This document shows positions 1-14,192 of a DNA stretch of 64,000 nucleotides, piece by piece (positions within the stretch are counted from its first letter, which is position 1; every line of letters starts with the position of its first letter). The stretch is from Oreocharis arfaki (taxonomy: Eukaryota > Chordata > Aves > Passeriformes > Paramythiidae). The position numbers and the translations under genes were made by a program. The stretch covers positions 331,509 to 395,508 of the forward strand of contig VZRR01013890.1 in the NCBI GenBank assembly GCA_013398015.1, given 5' to 3'. Under the pieces are notes generated by a model, which made no database searches, had not been told where the DNA came from, and saw only the letters and a list, made by a program, of their open reading frames with translations.

Positions 1-2830
1 AATGAGGCACGACATCAACCTGCATGGACTGGACACTCTGACCTGATTCAACAAAGCACGTGAATACATACTTAATATAACACGCTTAATATTTGAAGTA
101 GGCATGGAGTTGAATTCGATAGATCTAATTCTCCAGTCTGCAGCCAATTCAGTATTCTACAACGTGTATTTTCCAACAAAAAAATTTCTATCAATTTTCT
201 TTGTCTAATTCTCCAGCCCATTTCTAAGTACTAAGTAATATTTTAGATACAAAATACTGCATCCTACAGCAAAACCCTTATTCTTTTTGCTAACCCTTTA
301 TTTTATATACTTCAAATTAGTTCCAACATCAACTAAATCTTTATTTATTGTGTAGTAAAAGTTACCTAGACATATTTATTTAGTGATTAATTCAGGCTAT
401 TTTTTTTTTCTTTTTCCCAGGTTCCGAAACATATTTATGCTAATATGTCCAATTAAGGGAAAAATCAAACATATTAGTTCCTAATCCCAGGGACTTGTAA
501 ATGAATTGTATGATTCTGAATATTATTTTTAATCCTGATTGAGGGTGATACATAGAAATCTCCACACATTTACACAAGTTTTAGAAAGAACTGAAATAGC
601 AACAGGAAGGCTAATAACTTGATACCAAATTGTTTGTAGGAATTCCCTATTATCTCCATTTCATAATATTTTTAGTATGAATTTTGTTTCAATAGTAATA
701 GCAACACTTTCTTTGATTTGTCAAAAAAGATGAGGATACATATTAAATAAAAACTTCTAGAATATTATATTCCTAGCATACTTCTAGCTCTATAGCAAAA
801 CATGAAAGTGCAAAAATGTTGTGACAACTTAAGGCAAAAGTTAGATTTTCTTTTTCATTTCTCTCTTTTCTAGACATCATACTTTCCCAGTCTTAATTTA
901 CATTAAGAGACTCGATGTGAATAAAACTTTTTCTTGCTGAAATCAAGTGATTAAAACCAGCAGTTTAGACCTTCACTTGCAAATACATTCATGTTTGTGT
1001 GAAAAAATAAGTATGAAAGAACTCTTCAGTCTGGTGGAATTTGTGCCCATATGATCCATCTGGAGTTTCAGGCAAAAACTGGTCTGCAACAGCAGCAGCA
1101 GCAGCATGTCCTTCTGGCAAGCTGTTTTTTTGACTTTCAAACCATTTCTAGACAAACTACCCAAGAAAAGTTGAAAGAGGGTGACAAGCTCAGGGAACTT
1201 TGGGACCAGCGATTAACCAAAGCAGGCCATCTTTTTCTAATTAATATCCCCACTGTTAGCAAATTCTTCTTTCCAGTGTTAAAATGTTAAAGTTCTCAGT
1301 TGTATGTCAATGCTGTATTAAGCTGATATTCCAGTAATCAACTGTGAAAGGCCCCAGATGTATTGTGAAGGAGAAAAAGGAAGCCTTTTATCAAAAGCCA
1401 GTTCCTGCTTCCTGAACTATGATACAGCTTCTAAAGTTTCCCTCCAGCTAATAGAGCACAGTCAGAGCTCAGAACACGGGAGAAGGGAAACACACACATA
1501 CATGCACCGCATATACTCAAACAGAGTATATTTCTCCTTGCATAGGTGCAGATGGAGAGAGTGAAGTGCACTGGTTAAATGAAAACAAATAAAGATAATT
1601 TTCCAGGATCTAGTAAAAAGTTTGCAGAACATGAATGTAGTTGCACTGTTTCTGGAAAATATAGTAAGTTCTGTTTGAGTGAAGAGGCTATAAAAAGAGG
1701 CGATCTTCAAAGTCATAGTAGTATTTTACTTTGAAACAAAGGTACTCTTCTTGTTAAGTTGGAAGGTCAAGACTTGAAAAAAACACTGGCCTTAGAAACG
1801 GTTTTGTTCTCTTTGCCAAGTATCCCAATGGGGTTTGAATGAGTTTAATTATAGCACTGCCTAATTCCATCCCATAAAATTACATACGTACCAAATACTA
1901 AAGAAAATGTGTGATTCTGTGTTATTTTTAGCTTTGTGTATTTTTCCTCCACTTTTATTCATTTCACTTTTGAGACTTAAGGTAAACTCCAAGCAGAGAC
2001 CAGAAAAGCAAATCATTTCCTTTTAATTATTCCTCCAGGAAATCAGTTAATGGAGGTTCACCCTGGGTCATGTAAAACTGCTATCACAAATCTTTAAGCC
2101 GCAAATGATCTAGAAGCAGAAATCTGTCTGCCACACATGGTGTGACTTTTGGTAATTTTTCCCAGGTGCTTCTTTGACTAATTGAAAAAGAGTAACAAAT
2201 ACTCTATGTGTGAAAAAAAAAAATAAAATTGCGTTCTCCTTCCTATAACATTCATGCCCTGCGCTTTCCAGTAACTATGTCATTTGACACAAAACCAACA
2301 TGGTGTACATTAAAAGTATTATAAAACTGGCTTTTATGTTTCAAAAAAATATGTTTCAAAAATTATTTGTTAATAAGAAATCACCCTGAAACAGGTGCAT
2401 TTCCTGTGGATACATTTATATACTCTTTTGATTAATTCTTTTAAATTATATCAGGAAAATCTGATATATTCTTGCTGCTAAAGTTGAAGAAAAATAGATG
2501 AAAAAAGAAGCAAGTAAAGAGGAGGGGAAAAAGCCCCACAAACCAGACTAATCCAGACAGCTAGATAAGGTAGACATAAATATACAAATTCTGTCTTAAT
2601 ATGATGGGTTGTAAAGCCAGAAATCTATCCAGGGAGGCAAGGGTTCCGTCAGGGATTAGAAAGGTCGTGGTAGATAATAAGCCAAACATGAGCTCTCACT
2701 ACTGATATACAGCTGAAAGGTCTAAAGAAAACCTTGGATGTTTAAACAGAGGACTATCAATTAGGAAGGCTGCATTGCCTTCAAATCTGGCAATCATGCA
2801 ACTGCAATTGTAAAGCTTCATCCCCTTTTT
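1..2830. other. Unique AT-rich non-coding DNA
   Basis: No recognisable gene or transposon is visible here. The stretch holds a short pure CAG run (five units, 1090-1104) after a CAA codon-like triplet, and an A-rich tract near 2212-2223. ORFs of 63-84 residues in this stretch overlap one another on both strands and have no recognisable motif, so I treat them as chance. Confidence 0.6.
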
Positions 2831-2837
2831 AGAGGTC

Positions 2838-3120
2838 TAGAAAGATGTTGATCTGTTGGAGAGAGTTCAAAGCAGAAGCACGAGATTGATTAAAAGACTA
2901 GAAAATGTGCATTAGTTTGAAAGACTTAAGGAGGTAAATTTGTTTATCCTAACAACAGTGAGAGGAAATCTAGTCTCAGTATATATCTAGATGGGACAAG
3001 AATGTCGTTAATAGAGACTTCTCATTCCAATTATAAATAAAATGGCTCAAAGTGAAAACCAGATCATTTCAGCCTCCAGTTAAGTAAATCCAGGAGAAAA
3101 TTAAGAAAACAAGAAATATG
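2838..3120 (+). mobile_element. Old, degraded CR1-type LINE fragment (3' part)
   Basis: The segment begins with a phrase matching the CR1 region that encodes the end of ORF2 (the 'gatgttgatctgttggagag' block at about 2852). It continues into the old-CR1 3' region, with the 'gggacaagaatgtcgttaat' block at about 2994. Divergence is high and there are no open frames left. The style resembles ancient reptile/bird CR1 subfamilies more than the younger avian copies elsewhere in this window. The limits are approximate because the ends fade into unique sequence. The call rests on remembered consensus, not on a search. Confidence 0.5.
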
Positions 3121-5884
3121 TCTCTGTGCATTGCATTGTCTTTCTATAAAAAATGGAAATATGTCACGACCAATTTTAACCCCTCAACATCATAGAGCAA
3201 CTGAATTTATAAGAAAAGAGATATTCATTCTGGTGCAAAGCTAAGAATGACAAATGCAATGTCTTAATAGAATTCTAGAATGAAAGAGGTATGAATGGTT
3301 TAAAAAATAAAAAAGTAACAAACAAAAAAGTGGTATGCAATACACAGGAAGACAAAATAAACAAAAACCTAATGAAAGAAGCAGGAAGTTCAGTTTCGAA
3401 AACAGGATGTGCTTCGTGCCTCAGGCACGAATGTGAGAATACAATCTGATTTGTATTAGTCCAAATGTGATTGAAAACCTGTTCATCTTCGGGTTTTACA
3501 CAACAGATTTCTGGTGCAAAGGTTTCACTTGCAAGAACACTGAATATTCAAGATGAATTCCATGTACAAGTATAATATTTCCATTTTTCTCCAACATATG
3601 TGCCAATCTTCATGGGTTTTTTCAGGTCTGTGGTCATTGTGCAATTCAATAAATGTCCTAATCCAAATGCAAACATTTCATTGCACAGGCCATGTTCTTC
3701 AATGATATGAGTTACTGTGCTTATTCAATTAACCTGCGGTGTTACTGAGTGTAATACTTGCGACTTTATATTTCAGTGAAGTATATGTTCAGGTGTCCCA
3801 GTAGATTCCCATGAAACCTTGACTCTTCCCCTTTGCTACGGCCCTTGGCAAAGACCATCTGCATACTTACCATGTGAAAAATTGAATACTTTTAAGTAAT
3901 CTAATAAATTCTGAGTTCAAGTTTTGTTTTCTAAGTCAGTTGACACAAGCCTATAAGAAAATTTCCTCTCCTTCTTATGTGCTAAAATATCTGCTCATTC
4001 GGATCAATATGTCCGCATCCCATCTTCCTCTTCCTCCAGCCTAACATTGGTCTGTCATCGGTCAGATACGCAAAAGTTTCTAAGATGTGCAAAACTGCTC
4101 TATGAATCACAGAGTAGGGCAACAACACATCTTGTATAAACAATGCAGTATAAACACTTCAGTCTTCCAGAATCTTATTCAATTACCTAAATATAAAAAA
4201 TAATATGATAGTAACTTTATTGTGTGATAAGACAAAAACACACGCATGAGCATATTTAGTTGGTGGATAAATCCTCCAAACATTACCTCAAAAGCCAATA
4301 CAAGGTCACTTCACGTTCAGTAACCATGGAATCTTTCAGGAAATTGCTTTGTGCTCAATAGGGTCTAAATTTCTCTTCAAAGTAAAGATAGAGTTACTCT
4401 TCCTCGTGGTTTTAAAGGAGGCCTTCCTATTGGGGATAAGTACGAGTCTTCTGAAATGGAAAAACAGGCAGCATCATAAAGAAATTTGGCATTAACATTA
4501 ACACTTTATTATTTTGACAGCGTCAAAACTTTATATTAATGGAAATAAAGACATTGTTCAGTCCATTTAGAGGATGAAGGTTTTTTTAAACAAATGAGGG
4601 GTGTGTGGCTGTAACCTTTGCAAAGTATATAATGTACATTTTCATATATGGAATAAGAAAATACACTCGTTAAATGGTTAAATTAATGGGCTGGTGACAG
4701 TCAGTGGGTTCAACTAAAGGATGTATTAAATAAATTAATGGTGAGGGAAGCAGGAAAATAAAACCAAGACAAAAAGATCCATGTCTAAATGCTATCATCC
4801 CTAGAATTTTATGGTTTTATGTTATTCCAGCTTCCTTTATTTGTCAATAAAACAAAATGTGAAATCAGAAGGATTTAATGATAAGAAACCATGCAAAACT
4901 ATCCTGAAAGTAAACAGGTGTAATTAAAAAGACAGATTACCGTCATACACAGGAAGGGTTTGAACAGCATAGTCTCAAACAATTTAGTCTTACGAGCAAT
5001 TCTTTGACGACTTCTCTTTTTTTCCTGGGTATCAAAAATCCTGGCTTAAAGCCAAGAATTGTTGCTGTATTGTTAACACTATACAAATGTTTCACAGACT
5101 GAAAGTGGAAAATATAAGGAGAGAGAGGGGGAATAAAAAGGAGCTTCAAATCCATTTGAACAATAATGTGAGAAAATAAGGACACACCTGGAATTTTGGA
5201 AAAGCCAGAACAAACACAAGTTTGGTTGTTGTAAGAACTTATTCTGCTGCTTAATATTTAGGGTTTATATATTTAAAACAGAATGAATTTTTATCTTTAT
5301 GCTTTCTAAGTGTGAAAACCTGGAAATAATTAAGCCATTATTTTCACATCTCCCTTAAGCAAATAATTTATTCTTTGTTGCAGCTAGCTGTTTAAAAAAG
5401 AGTATTATGGGGGGTTTTTTCCCAAACTGGCAGTAATTATAGCCAGGTCGGGGGAAGGTCCTTGCTCTAGGCTGGGAGACGTCTGGGAAACTTACTCTAG
5501 CAAAGTAAAATGCAAGAAAATGGTAAGAAACTACTGTGATTGATGGAAAGTACAGATACTGTATATCAAGCTTTTATCTATGATTCTCAAAAACTTAATG
5601 GAAGACAACTGCTTTTGAATGGTTCCTTAAGGGCTACACACTTGTGTATTTTTTTTATTTTCCATGAGGATAATTTGCATGAGTAAGAGTCCTGCTCCTG
5701 GTAAATCTTAGTGACTTCCGCAATTTACCTATAAATGATGAGTCATACAAATGGAAACCACATTATTTGAACTACATGAACATGAACTAACAGAAAATCT
5801 CTGGTTTTTACCTGATTAGATATTAGAGACATTAGATAAGCCCTTTAGGAAGTTAGCATGAAAAGCTAAAGTGAGAGTATGGTC
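3121..5884. other. Unique AT-rich DNA with one perfect palindrome
   Basis: No gene or transposon was recognised. At 3413-3431 there is a perfect inverted repeat with 9-bp arms (TTCGTGCCT / AGGCACGAA) around a single C. Splice-donor-like sequence on minus near 3863 has no open exon upstream, because all three frames contain stops. An 80-residue minus ORF at 4943-5185 has no visible family signal. Confidence 0.5.
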
Positions 5885-5888
5885 TTAA

Positions 5889-6690
5889 AGAATCACAAAA
5901 TAGTTGAGATTGGAAGGGATCTCTAGAGGACATCTTGTCCAGCCCTTGTGCTCAAGGAGAAACATCTAGGACCAATAGCCCAGGACCATCTCCAGATGGC
6001 TTTTGACCATCTCTAAGGATGGAGACTCCACAACTCTCCGGGCAGCCTGAGCCAGCTCTGAGTCACCCTCATAGTAAAAGGTGTTTCCTGATGCTCAGAG
6101 GGAACCTCCTGTGTTTCAGCTTGTGCCCATGGCCTCTTGTCCTGTTACAGGACACCACTGAAAAAAGCCTGACTCCATCATCTTTGAGCCCTCCAACAGG
6201 TATTTTTACGCATTGACAAGATCCATTCTGAGCCACCTCTAGATGAAAAAAAAATTCCTATCTGTCTCAGCCTTTCTTTATAGGAGAGATGCTCCATGTT
6301 TGTGACTCTTCACTAGACCACATCCAGTATGTCTGTATCCCTCTTGTACGTGGGAGCCCAGAACTGGACACGGTGCTCCAGTGGTGGCTTCATCAGTGCT
6401 CTGTAGAGGAGAAGCATCTACCCTTGTTCTGCTGGCCATGCTTTGTCTTACGAAGTTTGGGACCCTGCTAGCCTTTTATTTCCAAAAGGGCACTTTTCTG
6501 GCTCATGTTCAACTTAGTGTTTACCAGGAGCCTCGGGTCTTTTTCTGTCAACTTGCTTTTCAGATGTACTAGTGTCTGGTGTTTTGCTCCCAAGGTACAG
6601 GACTTTGCACTTTCCTTTTCGCAAATAACAACTCATCATTTGCAGGCCTGCTTGTAGGAATGAATTTCAAGTCTGTTGGGAATGTCGTCT
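5889..6690 (-). mobile_element. CR1 LINE, 5'-truncated, minus strand
   Basis: Read on the minus strand, this is the last part of CR1 ORF2 followed by the 3' untranslated region. On the plus strand, the 3' end appears first at about 5889 as the terminal 'aatcacaaaatagttgag' block, followed by 'ttggaagggatct'. Next come the blocks for 'ttccagat..gatggagactccacaac', 'ctgtgtttcagcttgtgccc', 'cctcttgtcctgttacagga', and 'gggagcccagaactggacac' at about 6351. The match then fades after 'gcaggcctgc' near 6650. The order and spacing fit one element inserted in reverse and truncated at its 5' end, the usual fate of CR1 by target-primed reverse transcription. Frames are broken. Plus-strand ORFs at 6019-6572 are antisense readings of it. 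Confidence 0.9.
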
Positions 6691-9600
6691 TTGTAAGGGT
6701 CATCTTTTTTTTTGGGACAAAGTTTGCTGTCTAGAAATTTCCTGTAGCTTTCCTTGCTTCAAATCTACAGATATATTACTAGGATATGATCTTTCATGGA
6801 TTTCAACAGGATCAAAGTATTAGAGCATTTGGATATTCTCGTGATCTCTGGGTAAACTGCATCTTGTAAGTGCAATTACTGTGCTCTGACCTGTCTCATT
6901 CTGACCCTGTATTTGAAACCTCTTGTACTGGAAAACAAAACTCCTTTTCCTGGTATGAAATAAAGCAAGAAGTGATTATGTCAGTCCAGTATGAATAGTT
7001 AAAAGGGTGGGATTTATCAAATTATCATCATTTGATTAATATATCAGTTTTCAGCCTAGGTTATAGTTAAACATCTTTATTCATTCAAGATGGTGTGGGG
7101 GCAGGGGTGTTCCCCTGAAAATCATGGAGTATATTTGCAAGATGGTTAACAATAGATTGATAATCTTTCTAACACTATATGTTACTTAACAAAACACAAT
7201 AAAATTGATTTTTCAAAGTGGTTGGTGTTTTCTGTGAAATATTGCAAAGATTCATTCCATTAAGATTTCAACACTGGCTGTTCTCTTTGCAGATTTTCTT
7301 TTTCCTGAAGGCAACATTTCAAAGCAGTGTTTTTCCATTTTTTTGGACATTACTTACTAAATTTGTGACCATTATTCTTATCATTCATCTATCTCCTGCT
7401 TGTAAATGCAAATTCTTATATATTGTCAATCTATCACCTAGAATTTAAGAGTGTATCATATTGTTATGCAGCATTCTAGAAGCATCTAAGGTAAAACAAA
7501 ACTGAATGTAGCAGGACTTAACTTTATATACCACCTACACCATATTCATAAAAATCTGGAAATTATTAGGAGGTAGTAAGTACGGAACCCCATGAAGCTG
7601 CTTACAGGGACTCTTAGGGGTCATATAGCACTTCAGTGTTTATGAATGTACTAGCTGTTGTCTGTGAATGTGCTCTGCCCTTGTATACTGCCCGCTTCTG
7701 AACGTACTTCTTTACCCTTCTCGATTTCTGCACTGCTGAGGCTATCCTGACTAATGTGTGTGCCACAATATCATATATCCAGGTTTTATTGAGCTGTGGA
7801 CTCATGAGGTTATGAAAGTATAAAGTGTGCTTCAGACTCGGGAGGGGGGTAGACTCAGCTTTATCTATTTAGTCAGAAATCAGTAGAATACTAGCAACTG
7901 TTTTTTCAAGCAGTCCCTTGGGGTTTTAAGCCTTTGGAATAGGTAACAAAAGCATGCAGACCTTGGTTTAAAAGATAGCACATCAAAACATAAAGGATTC
8001 AGTCAAATGTACAGGAAAACACATGGGTGCTGATTTTTGAATTTGGGCTGGCTAAAACTAATGCTGTGGTCTTTGTGCACTCATGGCTTCCCAGAAGTGA
8101 TTCATTTTCAACAGCAAATTTTTCAACAGCAATTTTCTCAACTGCTCACTGCCTCTATTGCCTCACATTATGACAGGTTGCCAATAATATGAAAGAAAAA
8201 TGATCAGATTATGGAAAGTGAGAATATGGATGATATTTTTTGGAACTACTTAACTGCATTTTCCCAATCTTCTGGTTTTATATTTAACCATTCTATATTA
8301 TTTAACATTAGTATTATAATTTTCAATAGAAATAGATGGACAGCTTAAAATATAGAAGGTATATTAAATTGCTCCTGAAAGTTACTATCTGTAACTTAAA
8401 GACCGAATAATATAATTATATATAATATATAAATACTTTTAATCACGTAGAAAAGGAATGTATTGAAGCTTTCATCATCCCAAGGGTCATACTCAGCTAA
8501 TGTCAGTTCCCAGTGACTACAGAGGACATGGATTAAATCCACAGAGTGTTGGAGCATTGGGTGGAAACAACTAGATTTCACTACTACGCAACTGAAAGGG
8601 TTCCCTGGTCTCCCTAGCCTGCCTATAAAAAAAATCAGGAATATTTCTTGGTGTAGTAACCTATAGCAATAATTTTTTTCGATGGAAGGTAAAAATCACC
8701 TTCACAAACTGTTTCACAGGTAATAGTTTCATTTTCAAAATCATTTAGGACATGAGTTGCACATTTTTAGCACCCCATAGTGGGCCAGCTCTTTGTATAA
8801 ACAAGCAGCAGATACTCTGTGCCTCCACAATCTGAATCCTGTACTAAGCAATAGTGTCTTTAAATTATCAAGGTTTTACTACTAGAGTAACATTAGCCTT
8901 AAAGCCAATGATGGTATTACAAATAATAAAATGTTGTCATTTAAAAAATAAAATGTTGTTTGAAATGTGAGCATTTCACATCTGTGTAGGTAATATTAAC
9001 TCATGATGTTATCATTACCATTACTTTATATCTAGACAGTTGAATTCTTCTAAAGAAAGCTGATATATTAAATATTCTAAATTTTAAGTTCCTTAATTGA
9101 GGCATGTATCTCAGATGTGTCTACCGGGAGGAGACTTGCTGTCCATTGAACTACCACAGAGGAAGCTTCATAGAGACCTAATCTCTCAACCAAAAGGCCA
9201 AGAGACTGTCATCAACTGCATCAGCCACCCACTGCTCAGTCCAGGTGTAGCTATATTTAAACAAACTAGATAACTAAGTATGTTGATAGAAAGAAAAAAG
9301 AATAAACAAGAGACAGGAAGAGAAAAAGGACGTAGCTACTTATTTTGGTTCTGTACCTTTCTTATTATTTAGGTAACTTTTAAAAATTTTGTCTCAAAGA
9401 TATAAAGACGCTGTTAGGACTTTACCACCTAGCAGTCATCAGTTTCAAGATAACAAAAATAAGTTTTCTCTAGTGAAAGAGAGCTAAACATCATAATTCA
9501 GTTGCCACAGACTAAGAGTATTCATTGATACAGTCCCTTTTCGACCGTGATTTAACTGCTAGGAATAAAGCTCTCACTTCAACAATATTTCTGCAAAATC

Positions 9601-11388
9601 TCCATGAAGAATCAGCCAATGACCAACAGAGAAGGCTTATTCTGTAAAATGTACTTCCTTTACACTGGCAGGACCCTACCAAATTTGATGGGAATTCTCA
9701 TTCGTGTCTCCGCTCTCTATCCTGGGGTCTGTCTAGATTTTGATTCTACTAGCTTTTTTTACCAGAAAACTGATTTTATTCCCCATGTCACTGAAATAAA
9801 TGTTATTCATTAAGACAGAAATTAAGAGTATATGAATGATTTGGCTCTGGTCACATTGCTCTCTGGTGCACTGTGGAGACACCCAGGCATGCTTAGCTTG
9901 GTGTTATCTGGGTGACTAACAGGATCTGGCTATTTCCTTCAAGTGAAGACGGAAATAGAGTGCACACGGTTGAAGTTACTAAGCATACTAAGGATAAAAT
10001 ATTAGAATTTGTTCTGTGAAACAAAGAACTGAGACATCAAATGACCTCACAACGGTCTTTGACTTTTTTTATCTCCTTCACATCCATGAACTAATTCAAC
10101 AGCTTTTCCATATTTTCTTTATTTTGGACTGTTTTCACAACAAAGAAAGCTATATTTTTGCTCTATCTGAGTATCTGAATTTTGAAACTGTTCTTTGTCA
10201 GTCAGTTTTAAATTTGTAACTCCACGTAATGTCTTTTTAGCTGAGATAGAAAAAGGGTAGCCAAGTATGTTTATGTGAAGTTTTGTTGACTATTCCTTGA
10301 AAAAGGATATAATTCAGACCCCGCTGAAATGAATCATTTCAATAGCCTGTGACTCAAGCTCAGAGAAATGAGTTTTCTTTGTACTAGACAGGTTTATATG
10401 TGATTTCAGAAGCAGATGGAAATAAATGCATAATACTTACAATAGATACTCTCAAAGGCAAAAGTTCCAGTAAGTTTAATGAAAGCAAATTTGAGTGTAT
10501 CATATGAAAGAAGGGGACAAGTGATAAAATTAGACAGCAAATTCAATATGAAAAAAAAGGAGATTTTTCCTAACCCAGAGTATAATCAACATGTGGAGAA
10601 AACTTTCCATGGAAGGTCATCTGCATGGCTAGATTTAACAAATGAATGGATAGTTTTACAACCATTATTAAAATGTGTTGCTATGCAAGCTTAGACAATG
10701 ATGTGAGTAATCACATTTCAGGCTTCAGGGCTTAAGCTGATTGCTCATGAGGGTAAGAGACTAATCCATCTTCTCATTTCATAGTACTCCAAATTTATTC
10801 AAGTGCTCTCCGAAAGAGAACAATTGATTTATTTCAAAATACAATGTAGTGGTCACTAAGTCACAGAAACAATATAAAAGAGAGCAACCCCAGTAGTCCA
10901 CATGCTTTGTTTTGGTTTTCAATTACTCATATCCTAATTTAAAGATTTCAGGCTGAGAGCTTATTGCATCGATGAATGACTTCATTGAATTACGTACAGA
11001 TCTATTTTGTGTTGTGGAGACTGAGTAATTCCTTATTAGAGCTTATCTTCTTGTCTGATAATTTTTCATATCCACAGTTACTGCTATCTTCTATTCCAGA
11101 AGACAAATAGCAAAACAAATACATTTAAATTAAGGAAGATACAGTTACCAGAACTTTAAAATAATTTGTAAATATTCACAACACTGTTGAAAAAAACAGT
11201 TCAGTCAAGTATTTCCATGGTCCTTATAAAGCTATGATCAGGATATGACCTATTAAAATTATAAGTAATTAAATTTGCAAAATTCAACAAAATTGAGAAA
11301 ATATGAACTCATTTATCATAAAGTAAATTATTTTATAGAAAATATGGATAGTGTATAAATTAGAAATTACAAAAAAAAGGGAGTGTGA
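6691..11388. other. Unique AT-rich non-coding DNA
   Basis: I recognise no gene or mobile element. There is an AT-only alternating stretch near 8407-8432. Near 8926-8957 the phrase AATAAAATGTTGT occurs twice. ORFs here (60-76 residues) are on both strands and show no motifs. A weak 7-bp inverted repeat (CACCCAG / CTGGGTG) lies near 9881-9915. Confidence 0.5.
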
Positions 11389-11585
11389 CTTTTTACACAG
11401 GTAGATGATGATAGAACAAAGAATTCCTTTAAACTGAAAGAGCAGACATTTAGAGTAGATATGTGGAAGACTTTATGACTGTGAGGATTGTGAGCTACTG
11501 GAACAGGTTGTCCAGAGAAGGACTGCCCACCCCTGCAGAAGTTCAAGGCTAGACTGTATGGGGCTTTGGGGAACTTGGTCTTATT
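11389..11585 (+). mobile_element. CR1 LINE 3'-UTR fragment
   Basis: The segment matches the CR1 3' region in order: 'ctttaaactgaaagagcaga' at about 11429, then the 'ttagagtagatatgtggaag' block, 'ctggaacaggttgtccagag' at about 11498, and 'gttcaaggctagactgtatg' near 11540, ending 'gggctttggggaacttggtc'. It lacks both the ORF2 part and the terminal octamer repeats, so it is an internal slice of a larger insertion. A 79-residue minus ORF over it (11367-11606) is an antisense reading and not a gene. Confidence 0.85.
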
Positions 11586-13995
11586 CATCGATCTAAGACT
11601 ATTCATGAAATATGGAATTTAGTTATAATATTGCAGTACAAAATCACTGTAAAATATGTGCAATGAATTTTCAAAAAATTGGCTTATCCCCCTACTACAT
11701 ATAGATTTTGGCAACTTGGCTAGATTTTCAGTTTTCAATTTTTCAAGGTGGAAACTTCTTTCTTCAGAATGTCATATGCTTTGAGGTGTGCCAGAAGCAG
11801 ATTTTTCACATTGGCTTCAAAATTTGAAAAGGTTTGTATGCTTCCAAAATGACTGTTTTGATATATTCTTCCACAGGGCCATTATGACTAAACTGGTCCA
11901 TCATCTCCTCAGTGAAGGATATGGCCTTCAGACAGAGTGTTAGAGGTGGTTCAAAGGACGCAGAGTTAACTTGGCAATGAAGATAAACAAATATGGTGGG
12001 AAAATCTGTAATGTGACATTGATCTGGAAAGCAATCAGCTTAAACTGCTTCCATTCCTTCAATAAAATTTGTCTGTCATATTCTAGTTTCTCTCATCTAG
12101 AAACGTTAGATTGAGTTACAGCTTACAAACATAAAACTGTGTTACAATACCCACTACTGAGCTTTCTTCAAACCCCAAGTGCAACTTTTCTTGTAAGGTC
12201 TTACCATATTATGACAGCAAACTGTAGAGCATAATCAAGAACAGAAGTGCCAGGAATCAGTTGAGTAAAATATAGGACAAATAAGCTCTGTAATGATAGG
12301 ATACAAGGTGGGATGATCCAGATGTTCTTATACTGAGAACAATATAATACAGGACTTCAGGGTAGTCTTTCCTTTTAACTGCAGACTGTTCCCTCTCAAA
12401 ATGCCCGTTTGAGATCTATATCAAGAGGATACGTATCCTGTTTGGATTTTATGGCTTGTTATTGATGGTCTTCTAGACATAACAATTTCAGAACATGCAG
12501 AGCTTCAAAACCCTTTTTTGCTTATTTTTCATGTTTAATTATGTGTGTGCAATGATTCAGAAAATTATTTGCTGCACCGGTTTAGAGCAATAAAATGAGA
12601 TTTTCCGAGTTATATAATTTTAAAAAAAGATTTATGTTTAAGATTTGCAAACTGCCTGAGCATCTCATGGAATTTAGCCAGAATTAGAAGATTTCATGTT
12701 TATAAAAGTCATTGGAAGAGTAATTCAAAATGTCCGCAACTGCTCAATCTTTTATTTCCATATGCTACCAGCTGAATCATGTAAATCCTCAGAGATGACG
12801 AAAAGGGCTTCACTATACATCTGAAATGTTTATAAAAGAAGTGCCAATTCATCCAAATAGGAATTGGACTAGGTGCACCATAGGACAATTAGGACATTTA
12901 ACTACATCAAGATCTTCTGCAGATGTGTGTTAAATCATCACTAGTGAAGGACAAGGATCATAGACTGAATTTCTTTTAGATGGACATTTTTCTTTAACAC
13001 CCACCCATTGCAGAAAAAAAAAAAAGAAAAGAAAAGAAAATCATGCCAAATTTCTGTCAAATAATTTACTTTGGCTGCAATTCCAGGTGAAGTGTTCCCT
13101 CCTCTTTCCTTCCCCTTGGCTTTTCATTCTTATTCTGGACTGCATTTTGCCGTCACTTAGACACCACTATAGCATTTCACAGAGTTTTAGTTCAAATGGA
13201 ATAATTCTACTAAAAAAATAATCCTTTTCTGAGATTTGTTTTTAACCTGGAACAGTTCAGCGCCTGGTTTATATTTACAACAGATGTGTAAGACCATTGA
13301 ATGTAATACAGAGATAGCATAGAAAGACTGAAGAATGAACATTTTTCACTGTCAGAAATCACTATACCTTTAAACATCCTGAAATTTGGTTCCTGCTCCC
13401 ATCAATATTAGGAAAGTAAACATAGAATCCATATTGAAAGCAGACTGACAATTTAACATGAACAGTTGGAAGAATTCATAACCCTTAGGAAGACGACTAA
13501 GCTAACCATATAGTAAATGAAGAGAGTTAATTCAAAACTAATGGAATATTTTAGTGCCAGTATTCTGGGTAAACATCTCAAGGAAACCAATAAAAAATGC
13601 TGAGAGGGATATATAAGATCTCAGTATCTAATTTAAAGCTTCTCTTCATATAGCATAAAAACTACTGAATCGTTTTTGTTAAGCTCCTAAGCTCATTCTT
13701 TTAAGATCTGAACAGGGATTCAGTTCTTTCTCTTCAAAGGAAATTCCTAAATTAAATATGATATTCTTTGTTTTTATATTGTAGTTTGGTGTTTAGGTAT
13801 TTTCTCTTGCCATGGGTCTATTTCCTCCAGATTGAGCCATTCAAATGCACATCTCCCATGGAAACAGCACCCCTGCAGAATGTGATTTACATCGGAACTT
13901 TAAATCCCTGTATTTAGCACAGATTGAAAAAATAGAGCACTGTAATGAGGATTCTCATCCCAGGTGTGCATATGAAACAAAAAATTTTCAGGTAG
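11586..13995. other. Unique AT-rich DNA; short A/G-rich tract
   Basis: No gene or mobile element was recognised. A purine tract of A runs broken by G (AAAAG-like repeats) sits at 13013-13040. The surroundings show no poly(A)-signal and duplication structure that would make it the tail of a retrocopy. Confidence 0.5.
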
Positions 13996-14074
13996 TTATT
14001 GTTATTACTGTATTATTATTACTATTATTATTATTATTATTATCATCATCATCATCATTACCATTATCATTAAA
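13996..14074 (+). repeat. Compound (ATT)n-(ATC)n microsatellite
   Basis: Imperfect TTA/ATT triplets run from about 13996 to 14041 and switch to ATC triplets to about 14074, with a few interruptions. An 86-residue ORF that reads across it (13845-14105) encodes runs of leucine and serine purely because of the repeat. Confidence 0.9.
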
Positions 14075-14192
14075 GGAGTTCTATATTACCATCTGTATGT
14101 TTTGAATGGTGATGGGTAGACAAAGGTGGCCACTGGAATACAAGGAAACATTGCTAAAGCAATCAACGAAACACAGCAGAACACAGAAAAAT

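Noticed and set aside
1051..1290. Plus ORF with a polyglutamine run
   Set aside because: The glutamines come from a five-unit CAG run; the rest has no motif, and a minus ORF of similar size overlaps it.
3860..3960. Minus exon ending at a GTAAGTATG donor near 3868
   Set aside because: All three frames between the nearest acceptor and this donor contain stops.
6019..6572. Plus ORFs of 60-65 codons
   Set aside because: They are antisense readings of the minus-strand CR1.
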